Below are positions 51,636-60,242 of a stretch of DNA of 64,000 nt, in pieces. The position numbers and the translations under genes are program-made. The notes below the pieces were generated by a model. That model did not search any database. It had not been told where the DNA came from and saw only the letters and a program-made list of their open reading frames with translations. Source of the stretch: Cognatiyoonia koreensis (GTDB lineage Bacteria > Pseudomonadota > Alphaproteobacteria > Rhodobacterales > Rhodobacteraceae); assembly GCF_900109295.1 (NCBI RefSeq), contig NZ_FOIZ01000001.1, positions 496,001 to 560,000 of the forward strand, written 5' to 3'. Every line of letters starts with the position of its first letter. The stretch's first letter is position 1.

Positions 51636-52637
51636 TTAGGCATCTTCTGCCACCTCGCCGGTGTATTCGGTGCTGACGGTATGGGCGTCATAGCCTTGCT
51701 CGCGCAGATACCGTTCGAACGGCGCGGTATAGCCGTGGGTGACAAAGACTTTTTCCGCACCGGTGGCCTGAATAGCGCTATTCAGCCCGTCCCAGTCTGC
51801 GTGGTCCGATACGATAAATCCGCGATCCATCGCACGTCGCCTGCGCACGCCACGCAGGGCCATCCAGCCGGAAGCAAAGGCAGCAGAGCCGGGCTTGAAC
51901 TTGTTCGCCCATGGCTGCGCCAGCGCACCCGGCGTCGCAAGGACAAGCGCACCGGGATAGTCCTTGACCTGCGTCTCGGCAGTTACGCGGGTTGTCCGTG
52001 GCAGCTTGATCCCCTGTGCGCGCAGAATCTCGTTTGTGTTCTCGATCGCTCCATGCGTGAGGATCGGACCGATTTCGGCATCTACGGTCGTCAACAGCCG
52101 TTGCGCCTTGCCCAGCGCATAGGCCCCAAGAAGGGAAAATCGCCCTGCATCCCTGTTCGCAATCCACCATTGATTGATCTGGTCGGTCAGCACGTCGCGC
52201 GGCGTCCATTTGAAAACCGGCAGGCCAAAGGTGCATTCGGTAATGAACGCGTGGCACCGGACTGGCTCGAACGGCTCGGACAGACCGTCGTCGACGGTCT
52301 TGTAATCGCCCGAAGCGACCCATGTCTCGCCTTTGACCGTCACCTTGATCTGCGCGGACCCCGGCACATGGCCAGCAGGGTGGTAGGATACGCGTGCTCC
52401 GCCGATCTGGCGGGTCTCCCCATAATCAACCGTTTCGATATGTGCATCCGGACCAAGGCGGTGCTGCATGACGGGGGCGGCGGCACGGGTCGCAAGATAG
52501 CTGTCCATCCCCCATCGCGAATGGTCCGCGTGCCCATGCGTGATGAGCGCGCGGGCAACAGGTTGCCACGGATCAATATAGAAATCGCCAGCAGGGCAAT
52601 AAATCCCGCGGTCGGTGAATGTCAGCACATCGGCCAT
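51636..52637 (-). CDS. Ligase-associated DNA exonuclease (metallo-beta-lactamase fold)
   Basis: A 333-residue MBL-fold nuclease. The metal motif HGHADH is at residues 34-39, with SGDYKTVDDGL and the C-terminal VSDHADWDGL as in beta-CASP relatives. It matches the 'ligase-associated DNA exonuclease' family (TIGR04122). Thirty nucleotides separate it from the ligase, in the same orientation. The helicase (Lhr-type) and phosphoesterase usually accompanying it are absent from this window. Confidence 0.93.
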   Translation of the reverse strand: MADVLTFTDRGIYCPAGDFYIDPWQPVARALITHGHADHSRWGMDSYLATRAAAPVMQHRLGPDAHIETVDYGETRQIGGARVSYHPAGHVPGSAQIKVTVKGETWVASGDYKTVDDGLSEPFEPVRCHAFITECTFGLPVFKWTPRDVLTDQINQWWIANRDAGRFSLLGAYALGKAQRLLTTVDAEIGPILTHGAIENTNEILRAQGIKLPRTTRVTAETQVKDYPGALVLATPGALAQPWANKFKPGSAAFASGWMALRGVRRRRAMDRGFIVSDHADWDGLNSAIQATGAEKVFVTHGYTAPFERYLREQGYDAHTVSTEYTGEVAEDA

Positions 52638-52673
52638 GATCCCATGGTAGAGCCAGGTGACAAAAGGGAAAGT

Positions 52674-53609
52674 CTAAGAATGCGCTGCGAAATGGGCGAT
52701 CGTGCGGTCATAGACCGTGCGCCTGATCGCCGAGGTTTCCAGCATGACCTCGTGGCGGCCATCCGGAACGATGACCAATTCGCCTTTGGGCCAACGCTTC
52801 ATACGCTCGTGGATACGCGAGGGGGTGACGATCTGCTCGTCCGTGCCAAGGAACGTCAGGCAAGGGATGTCGGGGCTTGGCATCCGCGACAGGGCAAGCA
52901 TTTCGCGCAAGGCCTCGTTCAACCAAGTCATGGACGGGCCGCCAAGGGCCAGATCAGGGTACTTGCGCAACTGCTCTTGCATGATCTCGTACATGCGGGG
53001 ATCAGAGGTCAGGGTGTTGTCCGCCAGCGGCGTAATCGCGGTATAGTTCTGGGTCGTCTGGCCCGGTGCAATACGGGAATCAAGACCTAAGGCACGGGCC
53101 GCAGTGGTTACAACCCAAGCAAACGGACGTGTCGGTGGGGCCATCATGATGCCCCACATCGGGGCGGAAAACATGCAGGCCTTGACGGGCAAGTCGTTCA
53201 GCAAGGCACGCAAGCCGATACAGCCGCCCATGGAATGACCAACAAGATAATAAGGTTCCGGCAATGACAGGGCGCGCACATGATCCAACATGGCGGTCAC
53301 ATCATCTTGATAATCGGAAAACTGGCGTACGTAGCCAAGCCCACGATCCGGCTGCATACGATCAGCCAGACCCTGACCGCGCCAGTCAATCACAGCGGTG
53401 GCATAGCCGGCGTTGGTGAATTCCAGCGCGGCATCGCCGTATTTTTCGATAAACTCGGTGCGGCCCGGAAAGACGAGAACGGTGCCTTTTGCCTGCGGCG
53501 CCATCCAGTGGGCCACGCGGATGCGCACCCCGTCAGAGGCTGTCACCCAATGGGCTGCACCGCCTTCAGGCCCATAGGCCACATCATTGTAAAGCGGTGC
53601 AGTTTCCAT
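52674..53609 (-). CDS. pldB: Alpha/beta hydrolase, lysophospholipase-like
   Basis: A 311-residue hydrolase of the serine aminopeptidase S33 / PldB type. The nucleophile elbow is VGHSMGG and the histidine is in PDGRHEVMLE; the aspartate is likely in LTFLGTDEQIV. The oxyanion region is LVFPGRTEFIEKYG. It might hydrolyse lysophospholipids or monoglycerides. The start is ATG at 53609 (a GTG precedes it). It is 3 nt from the SCP2 gene. Confidence 0.87.
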   Translation of the reverse strand: METAPLYNDVAYGPEGGAAHWVTASDGVRIRVAHWMAPQAKGTVLVFPGRTEFIEKYGDAALEFTNAGYATAVIDWRGQGLADRMQPDRGLGYVRQFSDYQDDVTAMLDHVRALSLPEPYYLVGHSMGGCIGLRALLNDLPVKACMFSAPMWGIMMAPPTRPFAWVVTTAARALGLDSRIAPGQTTQNYTAITPLADNTLTSDPRMYEIMQEQLRKYPDLALGGPSMTWLNEALREMLALSRMPSPDIPCLTFLGTDEQIVTPSRIHERMKRWPKGELVIVPDGRHEVMLETSAIRRTVYDRTIAHFAAHS

Positions 53610-53612
53610 CAC

Positions 53613-53903
53613 TTAGCCAAGAACGCCGGACAAAGCCATCGCCTTGCCCATATCGCCGTCGACTGTCAGCTGGCCGGTCATGAAGGCAGCCGTGGGGTTC
53701 TGTTCACCGTCAAGGATCGCCTTGAAGGTTTCGGTAGAGGCAGTCAGCGTGACGTCTGCCTCTTCGTCACCCGCACGGGCACCGTCGCCATCAATCATGA
53801 TCGCGCCTTCGTCCTCAATGACGAACTTCGCGGTGCCATCAAACCCGGCCCCGCCCATCTTTTCGTTCAGGGCTATGACGGCCTCGTCGATTACTTTGCT
53901 CAT
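53613..53903 (-). CDS. SCP2 sterol-binding domain protein
   Basis: A 96-residue single-domain SCP2 protein, with ADVTLTASTETFKAIL and PTAAFMTGQLTVDGDMGKAM. The fold binds lipids; the ligand in bacteria is unknown. The start at 53903 (MSKVIDEAV) is preceded by AAGGACAACG. The lysophospholipase-like gene follows, and they may work on the same lipids (inference). Confidence 0.88.
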   Translation of the reverse strand: MSKVIDEAVIALNEKMGGAGFDGTAKFVIEDEGAIMIDGDGARAGDEEADVTLTASTETFKAILDGEQNPTAAFMTGQLTVDGDMGKAMALSGVLG

Positions 53904-53976
53904 GATCGTTGTCCTTTTTTCGCTTTCAGGGCGCGTCCCCTCTGGCACCTTCGGGCCGAGACGCTACATTACAAGT

Positions 53977-54537
53977 ATGGGCAAGCATCCGATCCGCTTC
54001 AATTCTGTCGTTACGGCATTTCTGCTGGGGGTGACGTTTTCGTCATCTGCCTTCGCGCAAGAAACGTCTTTGGACGACCTATATCAAGAGCTTTTGACCG
54101 CAGACGAGACCAATCACGAACGGATTGCTGACCGCATTCTCGATCGGCTCGATAAATCCGGTTCTGCGACCATCGATTTGTTGCTGCGCCGGGGTGAGGA
54201 AGCCCTGGAGCAGGGCGACTTTGTCGCGGCAGCTGAACACTACACTGCAACAATCGACCATGCGCCGGAATTTTCGGCTGCATATTCGGGGCGTGCGCAG
54301 GCCTACTTCAACCTTGAAATGATCGGTCCGGCATTGGATGACCTGCGCGCCGCACTGGTGCTGGAACCGCGCCATTTCAACGCGATGTTCGGCGTCGGGA
54401 TCATCATGGAAGGTCTGGAACGCCCCGAAGATGCGCGCGAAGTCTATCGCGCGATCCTCGAAATCTATCCGCTCGAACCGGATACACTCGAAGCGCTGGA
54501 ACGCGTTAATCTGCAGCTGGAAGGTCAGGCGCTCTAG
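53977..54537 (+). CDS. TPR-containing periplasmic protein
   Basis: A 186-residue protein with a signal peptide (about residues 1-27, ending SSSAFAQ) and three tetratricopeptide-like repeats (LLLRRGEEALEQGDFVAA, YSGRAQAYFNLEMIGPA, DAREVYRAILEIYP). These are protein-interaction modules; partners are unknown. The start has no clear Shine-Dalgarno; the longer frame runs into the SCP2 gene. It is 26 nt upstream of the helicase, codirectional. Confidence 0.78.
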   Translation: MGKHPIRFNSVVTAFLLGVTFSSSAFAQETSLDDLYQELLTADETNHERIADRILDRLDKSGSATIDLLLRRGEEALEQGDFVAAAEHYTATIDHAPEFSAAYSGRAQAYFNLEMIGPALDDLRAALVLEPRHFNAMFGVGIIMEGLERPEDAREVYRAILEIYPLEPDTLEALERVNLQLEGQAL

Positions 54538-54563
54538 CCTGAACCACCCCCGGGGGACCGCAT

Positions 54564-57338
54564 ATGAACGCCCGCGTGACGGCTGTCCTTGGCCCCACCA
54601 ATACCGGCAAGACGCATTACGCGATTGAACGGATGCTGGCCTATCGTACCGGCATTATCGGCCTGCCGCTGCGTCTGCTTGCCCGCGAGGTCTATGACCG
54701 GATCGTCGCAAAACGCGGTCCGGGCGTCGTCGCGCTTGTTACCGGCGAAGAACGGATCGTGCCGCCGCGTGCGGCTTATTGGGTCTGCACGGTCGAAGCC
54801 ATGCCGCCCGGTATGGGCTGCGATTTCCTTGCTATCGATGAAATCCAACTTTGTGCGGACGCCGAACGCGGGCATATCTTTACTGACCGGTTGCTGCACG
54901 CGCGGGGTCTGCATGAAACACTGTTTCTAGGGGCCGAAACGATGTGGGGGGCCATAGCCTCGCTTGTGCCCGAAGCGGATTTTTTGAAACGGGACCGCTT
55001 CAGCACGCTGACGTGTACAGGTTCGAAAAAGCTAAGCCGCATGCCCGCAAGGTCGGCTATCGTCGGTTTTTCGGTTGAAAATGTCTATGCAATTGCAGAG
55101 CTGCTGCGACGCCAAAAGGGTGGAGCCGCCGTCGTCATGGGCGCGCTATCGCCGCGCACGCGCAACGCGCAGGTCGAGATGTACCAGAATGGCGACGTGG
55201 ACTACCTTGTCGCCACTGATGCCATCGGAATGGGGCTCAACCTCGATATCAAGCACGTCGCGTTCTCTGGCCTGTCGAAATTCGACGGGCGTAGGATGCG
55301 AAACCTCTTCCCCGAAGAACTCGCCCAGATTGCCGGTCGGGCAGGGCGGCATACGGATGCTGGTACGTTCGGGGTGACCGGTGAAGCCCCCGAACTTGAT
55401 GAAGCAGTCGCGGACGCAATTACCAATCACCGCTTCCGCCCTGTCACCAAATTGCAGTGGCGCAATACTGATCTTCAATTCGGGTCAATCAAACGACTGC
55501 TGCAAACGCTCGAAGAACAGACGCAGGACCAATGGTTGACCCGCGTGCGCGAAAGCGATGATCTGGCCGCGCTCAAGGCACTGGCAGGCGATGCAGAGGT
55601 TGCCGCGCGGGCCAGTGACGGACCGTCCGTGCGGCTGCTTTGGGACGTCTGCCGCATCCCCGATTTTCGCGGCATCAGCAAGGGCGAACATGCCAACCTG
55701 CTGACCCGGATCTTCAACGATCTGCACCAGACGGGCCATGTAGACGAAAACTGGTTCGCACTGCAGATCAAACGGATCGACCGCTCTGACGGGGACATTG
55801 ATACACTGTCCAAGCGGTTGGCATATATCCGCACATGGACCTACGTGGCCCAGCGCAAGGGGTGGTTGCGCGACGATTCCCATTGGCGCGACGCGACGCG
55901 CGCGGTAGAAGACCGCCTATCGGATGCGCTTCACGGCGCTCTCACGCAAAGATTTGTGGACCGGCGGACATCTGTCTTGCTTCGCCGGCTCAACCAGAAG
56001 GACAAGTTATTGGCTGACGTAAACGATAAGGGTGAAGTCACCGTTGAAGGTGAATTCGTGGGCAAACTGGAAGGTTTCCGCTTCCGCATGGACAAGACCG
56101 GCAGCCCGGACGAGGCCAAGACGCTGCGCCAGGCATCGGTGCAGGCGCTTGTGCCGCAATTCCATCTGCTGGCCGACCGTTTCTATAACGCGCCCGATCC
56201 GGAAATCGACTTTACTGAACAGGGCGGGCTGATGTGGGGCGATGCCGCTGTCGGCAAACTGACCAAGGGCGATGACCCCTATAAACCTGTCGTCGAAGCC
56301 TTCGTTGATGATGAAGCAGGTCCAGACGTCACAGAGAAGGTGCGACGTCGCCTACAGCATTTCATCGACCGCAAGATCGCGTCGGGTTTCGAACCGCTGC
56401 TGGCCCTGCGCAATGACGAGACGTTGACAGGTTCCGCCAAAGGCTTTGCCTTTCGCATGGCCGAAGGTTTCGGGATCATCCCGCGCGGCGAAGTCGCGGA
56501 CGAGGTCAAGGCGCTGGATCAGGACGCCCGTGGTGCTTTGCGCAAGCACGGCATCCGCTTTGGCCAGTTCACGATCTTCATGCCGCTCCTGCTGAAACCC
56601 GCGCCAACCCGTCTGCGTCTGGTGCTTTGGTCGTTGTCCAAAGGCCTGCAGGAATTCCCCGAAAGCCCGCCCCCCGGTCTGGTCACTGTGCCAGCCGCCA
56701 AAGACGCCGTGCCTGGTTACTATGCGATGGCCGGCTACCGCGCTGCGGGCGAACGTGCGATCCGCATCGACATGGTCGAACGGCTTGCAGACATGCTGCG
56801 CGATCAGGATTCGCGTGGCGGCTTTGAGGCCACGCCCGACATGCTGTCAATCACGGGCATGACGCTGGAACAGTTCGCGAACCTGATGGTTGGTCTTGGA
56901 TACAAGGCCGAAAAGGGAGAGCGCGAGAAAATGAAAGCCGCCGTTCAAAATCCGCCAGACGAAGTCCCGGGCGACAAGCCGGGCGAAGTGCCGCCAGCGC
57001 CGCCGATCGACGTCCCGCCAAGCGAAGAGCCAATTGGCGTGCCGCCCGTCGAAGAACCCGTCGGTGTGCCGCCAACCGATCCACAAACCGACATTCCACC
57101 GGCTCCGCCGACCGAAGTGCCGGAAATGGAAACGTTCTTCACGTTCACTTGGGGGGGGCGTGCTGTACGACCCAAACCTGCAAACGACCGACCCCATCGC
57201 AAGGGAAAGCCAAAGGGCAAGGGCCCCAAGGCTGGCGGCAACAAACCGCAATCCTTCCAGGCCAAGCCAAGGAAGGAAAAAGCGATCGATCCCGACAACC
57301 CGTTTGCGGCAGCGCTTGCCGGGTTCAAGAAGGATTGA
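54564..57338 (+). CDS. SUV3-type superfamily 2 RNA helicase
   Basis: A 924-residue DExH helicase. Walker A is GPTNTGKT (residues 10-17), the Walker B is DEIQ (92-95), and motif VI is AQIAGRAGRHTD. The Suv3_N/C arrangement matches mitochondrial SUV3, which degrades RNA with PNPase. A proline-rich, VPP-repeat linker (about residues 795-855) leads to a basic tail (KGKPKGKGPKAGGNKPQ). The tail could bind RNA or a partner. Length exceeds the usual SUV3 core. The S4 gene overlaps its stop. Confidence 0.9.
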   Translation: MNARVTAVLGPTNTGKTHYAIERMLAYRTGIIGLPLRLLAREVYDRIVAKRGPGVVALVTGEERIVPPRAAYWVCTVEAMPPGMGCDFLAIDEIQLCADAERGHIFTDRLLHARGLHETLFLGAETMWGAIASLVPEADFLKRDRFSTLTCTGSKKLSRMPARSAIVGFSVENVYAIAELLRRQKGGAAVVMGALSPRTRNAQVEMYQNGDVDYLVATDAIGMGLNLDIKHVAFSGLSKFDGRRMRNLFPEELAQIAGRAGRHTDAGTFGVTGEAPELDEAVADAITNHRFRPVTKLQWRNTDLQFGSIKRLLQTLEEQTQDQWLTRVRESDDLAALKALAGDAEVAARASDGPSVRLLWDVCRIPDFRGISKGEHANLLTRIFNDLHQTGHVDENWFALQIKRIDRSDGDIDTLSKRLAYIRTWTYVAQRKGWLRDDSHWRDATRAVEDRLSDALHGALTQRFVDRRTSVLLRRLNQKDKLLADVNDKGEVTVEGEFVGKLEGFRFRMDKTGSPDEAKTLRQASVQALVPQFHLLADRFYNAPDPEIDFTEQGGLMWGDAAVGKLTKGDDPYKPVVEAFVDDEAGPDVTEKVRRRLQHFIDRKIASGFEPLLALRNDETLTGSAKGFAFRMAEGFGIIPRGEVADEVKALDQDARGALRKHGIRFGQFTIFMPLLLKPAPTRLRLVLWSLSKGLQEFPESPPPGLVTVPAAKDAVPGYYAMAGYRAAGERAIRIDMVERLADMLRDQDSRGGFEATPDMLSITGMTLEQFANLMVGLGYKAEKGEREKMKAAVQNPPDEVPGDKPGEVPPAPPIDVPPSEEPIGVPPVEEPVGVPPTDPQTDIPPAPPTEVPEMETFFTFTWGGRAVRPKPANDRPHRKGKPKGKGPKAGGNKPQSFQAKPRKEKAIDPDNPFAAALAGFKKD

Positions 57339-57721
57339 GCGAAGAACGCCCGACAATCCGGCTGGACAAATGGCTGTGGCATGCGCGGTTTTTCAAATCG
57401 CGCAGTCTGGCCGCCGGGGTCGTTTCGGCGGGCAAGGTACGCGTTGACGGAACCCCGGCAAGCAAGCCCGCAAGGGCGGTCGGTCCGGGTGATGTCCTGA
57501 CATTTGCCAAGGAAAACGACGTCAAGATCGTCAAGATCTTGGATTGCGGATCACGACGCGGGCCCGCCCCCGAAGCACATGCGCTTTACGAAGACATGTC
57601 ACCTGAACCCGTCGTGCGCCAAAAAAACCCGCGTTTCGAGGGCAAGGGGCGGCCAACCAAGAAAGATCGCCGAGACTTGTCGTCGCGGTTGCGTGATGAC
57701 GGGTCGTTCCCGCTTGAATGA
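57335..57721 (+). CDS. S4 domain RNA-binding protein (Hsp15-like)
   Basis: A 128-residue protein with an S4 domain at residues 8-60 (IRLDKWLWHARFFKSRS then VVSAGKVRVDG) and a basic, helical tail (GRPTKKDRRDLSSRLRDD). Hsp15 binds stalled large ribosomal subunits, a likely role here. The start is a TTG overlapping the helicase stop (TTGA), with AAGGA immediately before; no ATG is plausible. Coupled to the helicase, an RNA-processing pairing. Confidence 0.85.
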   Translation: MSEERPTIRLDKWLWHARFFKSRSLAAGVVSAGKVRVDGTPASKPARAVGPGDVLTFAKENDVKIVKILDCGSRRGPAPEAHALYEDMSPEPVVRQKNPRFEGKGRPTKKDRRDLSSRLRDDGSFPLE

Positions 57722-57769
57722 TTGCGCCTCTTGGTCTAGCGAGTCCGCGGATACGAAACGGAACGGCCC

Positions 57770-58105
57770 ATGACCTACATCGTCAACGACAACTGCATTG
57801 CCTGCAAATACACCGACTGCGTCGAAGTCTGCCCTGTGGACTGCTTCTATGAAGGTGAAAACATGCTGGTTATCCACCCTGACGAATGTATCGACTGTGG
57901 CGTCTGCGAACCCGAATGCCCGGCCGACGCGATCCGCCCGGACACCGAACCCGATATGGAAAAGTGGGTCGAATTCAACCGCAAGTATTCCGAAATGTGG
58001 CCTGTCATCATTACCAAGAAAGACCCGCTGCCGAATGCAGAAGAAATGGACGGCAAAGACGGAAAGATCGAACTCTTTTCCGAAGCCGCTGGCGAAGGCG
58101 GCTGA
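57770..58105 (+). CDS. fdxA: Ferredoxin FdxA (7Fe type)
   Basis: A 111-residue ferredoxin. Cysteines 9, 12, 17, 21 and 25 form the N-terminal cluster region (CIACKYTDC...CPVDC) and 40, 43, 46 and 50 the second ([11 protein letters not shown]), the standard [3Fe-4S][4Fe-4S] layout. A C-terminal extension is typical. It carries electrons at low potential, partners unknown. A terminator-like hairpin follows at 58161. It lies between S4 and carD. Confidence 0.96.
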   Translation: MTYIVNDNCIACKYTDCVEVCPVDCFYEGENMLVIHPDECIDCGVCEPECPADAIRPDTEPDMEKWVEFNRKYSEMWPVIITKKDPLPNAEEMDGKDGKIELFSEAAGEGG

Positions 58106-58160
58106 TTCGCCAATCATGCGCCGATAAGCTGATGTTTTCTTGGAATGATCGCCGGAATTG

Positions 58161-58188
58161 CCCCTGCGCTGGCAGGGGGGGGCGTTTT
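58161..58188 (+). terminator. Possible terminator after fdxA
   Basis: CCCCTGC (58161-58167) pairs with GCAGGGG (58172-58178) across a 4-nt loop; TTTT follows at 58185-58188 after a G-rich spacer. The interrupted T-run makes this weak. An extended -10-like TATAGT (58193-58198) immediately follows and may start the carD transcript. Confidence 0.4.
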
Positions 58189-58316
58189 GTGGTATAGTAG
58201 GCTTAATGACGCCAAAGCACTGACAATAATTCAGCGGATTTCTGACTAACGGGGGTGGAAGACACCCGCGCTGGTCTTTTTGACGTCTGAATGCCCGTCT
58301 TCATGGAAGGATGAAC

Positions 58317-58826
58317 ATGAGCAAGTCGAAGAAAAAAGAATTTCAGCCCAATGACTTCGTGGTTTATCCCGCGCATGGCGTTGGCAAGATCGTGTCGATC
58401 GAAGAACAGGAAGTCGCCGGTTTCGAACTGGAACTGTTCGTGATCGCATTCGAGAAGGACAAGATGACCCTGCGTGTGCCGACGCACAAGGCAACCGAGG
58501 TCGGGATGCGGGCGCTGGCAACTCCGGATGTCGTCTCGCACGCCATGAAAACATTGCGGGGCAAGGCCAAGGTAAAGAAAGCCATGTGGTCCCGCCGGGC
58601 ACAGGAATACGAACAAAAGATCAACTCGGGCGATTTGATCGCGATTGCCGAAGTTGTGCGCGACCTGCATCGGCAGGATGACCAGCGCGAACAGTCCTAT
58701 TCCGAACGCCAGCTCTACGAAGCTGCACTTGAACGCCTGACGCGCGAAATCGCGGCAGTGGCTGGTAACGACGAAGTTGCGGCAGCGGAAGAAATCGACA
58801 GCGTATTGGTTGGCCGCGCAGCCTGA
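58317..58826 (+). CDS. carD: CarD family transcriptional regulator
   Basis: A 169-residue CarD, which binds RNA polymerase beta and stabilises open complexes, activating rRNA and housekeeping promoters in Alphaproteobacteria. The N-terminal Tudor-like domain has FVVYPAHGVGKIVSIEEQ; the C-terminal helical domain contains the DNA-binding tryptophan AMWSRRAQEYEQKI. The start is ATG at 58317 with GGAAGGA at 6-nt spacing; another ATG is at 58311. It ends at a bidirectional terminator. Confidence 0.95.
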   Translation: MSKSKKKEFQPNDFVVYPAHGVGKIVSIEEQEVAGFELELFVIAFEKDKMTLRVPTHKATEVGMRALATPDVVSHAMKTLRGKAKVKKAMWSRRAQEYEQKINSGDLIAIAEVVRDLHRQDDQREQSYSERQLYEAALERLTREIAAVAGNDEVAAAEEIDSVLVGRAA

Positions 58827-58842
58827 TCAAACCGGTCCTATG

Positions 58843-58877
58843 AAAAAAAGGCGGTGCCATGTGGCACCGCCTTTTTT
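58843..58877. terminator. Bidirectional terminator between carD and purD
   Basis: A perfect 10-bp stem GGCGGTGCCA/TGGCACCGCC (58850-58871) with a 2-nt loop, flanked by A7 on one side and T6 on the other. It terminates carD on the plus strand and purD on the minus strand. Confidence 0.93.
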
Positions 58878-58894
58878 CGTGCGCGGTTCAATCC

Positions 58895-60172
58895 CTAGTC
58901 GTCTGCCCGCGCCAAGGCGCGATAACCGATGTCGGTGCGATGAAACCCGCCAGGCCAGTTGATCTGATCGATCAGCGCATAGGCCCTCTCGTGCGCATCT
59001 TTCAAGGACGCACCGCGCCCGGTTGCCGCCAGAACACGCCCGCCGGTCGCCGTGACCTGTCCGCCGGACAATGTGGTGCCGGCGTGAAACGTCATCTGGA
59101 ATGAATCCTCTGGCAGTGTATCAAGCCCTTTAATGACGCTGCCTTTTTCATATGGTCCCGGGTAACCGTTCGCCGCCAGGACAACCGTCAGTGCATGATC
59201 ATCAGCCCAGTTGACCTGGACGTCTTTCAACCGCTCCTCGGCGCAGGCGTGCACCAGATCCAGCACCTGACCGCCAAGACGCATCATCAGGCATTGGCAT
59301 TCCGGATCGCCAAACCGCACATTGTATTCCACCAGTCGCGGCTGGCCGTTCTTGATCATCAGACCGACAAACAGGACACCCTGAAAGGGCGTGCCGCGCT
59401 TGGACATCTCCATCATCGTTGGCGTGACAATTTCGTCCATCGTCTTGGCGATCACGTCGTCTGTCATCACAGGTGCGGGTGAATAGGCCCCCATGCCGCC
59501 CGTGTTCGGGCCGGTATCGCCATCGCCAACGCGCTTGTGATCCTGCGCGGTTCCGATTGGCAGCAGGGTTTCCCCGTCAGACAGAACAAAGAACGAAGCC
59601 TCTTCGCCGTCCATGAACTCTTCGATCACGACTTCCGCGCCTGCATCCCCGAACGATCCGTCAAACATATCGTCGATGGCAGCAAGCGCTTCGTCTTCGG
59701 TCATCGCGACAATGACGCCTTTCCCGGCCGCCAGACCGTCTGCCTTGACAACAATCGGGGCGCCCTGTGCCTTGATGTAATCACGCGCGGCTTCGGCGTC
59801 GGTGAAGTGGGCATAGGCTGCTGTCGGCGCATTGGCGGCGTCGCAGATTTCCTTGGTAAAGGATTTTGACGCTTCCAGCTTGGCCGCTGCTTCGGACGGG
59901 CCGAACACCAGCAAACCGGTGGCGCGCAGGCTGTCGCCGACACCAGCGGCCAGCGGGGCTTCGGGACCGATGACGACAAGATCAATCGCGTTTTCCTCGG
60001 CAAAGGTCGCGACGGCATCTCCGTCCAGAATGTTGAGATCGGCGCACCACGCGACATCGGCCATCCCCGCGTTGCCGGGGGCGACGATCAGGCGGTCGCA
60101 TTTCGGGTTCTGCTTGATTGCCCATGCCAGTGCGTGTTCACGCCCGCCACTGCCCAGAATGAGTATGTTCAT
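58895..60172 (-). CDS. purD: Phosphoribosylamine-glycine ligase
   Basis: A 425-residue GAR synthetase, joining glycine to phosphoribosylamine in purine synthesis. The N-terminal MNILILGSGGREHALAWA is diagnostic. The ATP-grasp core has VVKADGLAAGKGVIVA and VIEEFMDGEEASFFV, with the metal region VEYNVRFGDPECQCLM. The ATG at 60172 starts at the family N-terminus; the upstream open frame overlaps xseA. It is divergent from xseA, with 70 nt between. Confidence 0.97.
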   Translation of the reverse strand: MNILILGSGGREHALAWAIKQNPKCDRLIVAPGNAGMADVAWCADLNILDGDAVATFAEENAIDLVVIGPEAPLAAGVGDSLRATGLLVFGPSEAAAKLEASKSFTKEICDAANAPTAAYAHFTDAEAARDYIKAQGAPIVVKADGLAAGKGVIVAMTEDEALAAIDDMFDGSFGDAGAEVVIEEFMDGEEASFFVLSDGETLLPIGTAQDHKRVGDGDTGPNTGGMGAYSPAPVMTDDVIAKTMDEIVTPTMMEMSKRGTPFQGVLFVGLMIKNGQPRLVEYNVRFGDPECQCLMMRLGGQVLDLVHACAEERLKDVQVNWADDHALTVVLAANGYPGPYEKGSVIKGLDTLPEDSFQMTFHAGTTLSGGQVTATGGRVLAATGRGASLKDAHERAYALIDQINWPGGFHRTDIGYRALARADD

Positions 60173-60242
60173 CGGCGTCCCCCGCTTGGCCTTTTCTGCC
60201 TCGCGTTCTAAGGTTGCGACGAGCAGAGAACAAGGGCGGCGC

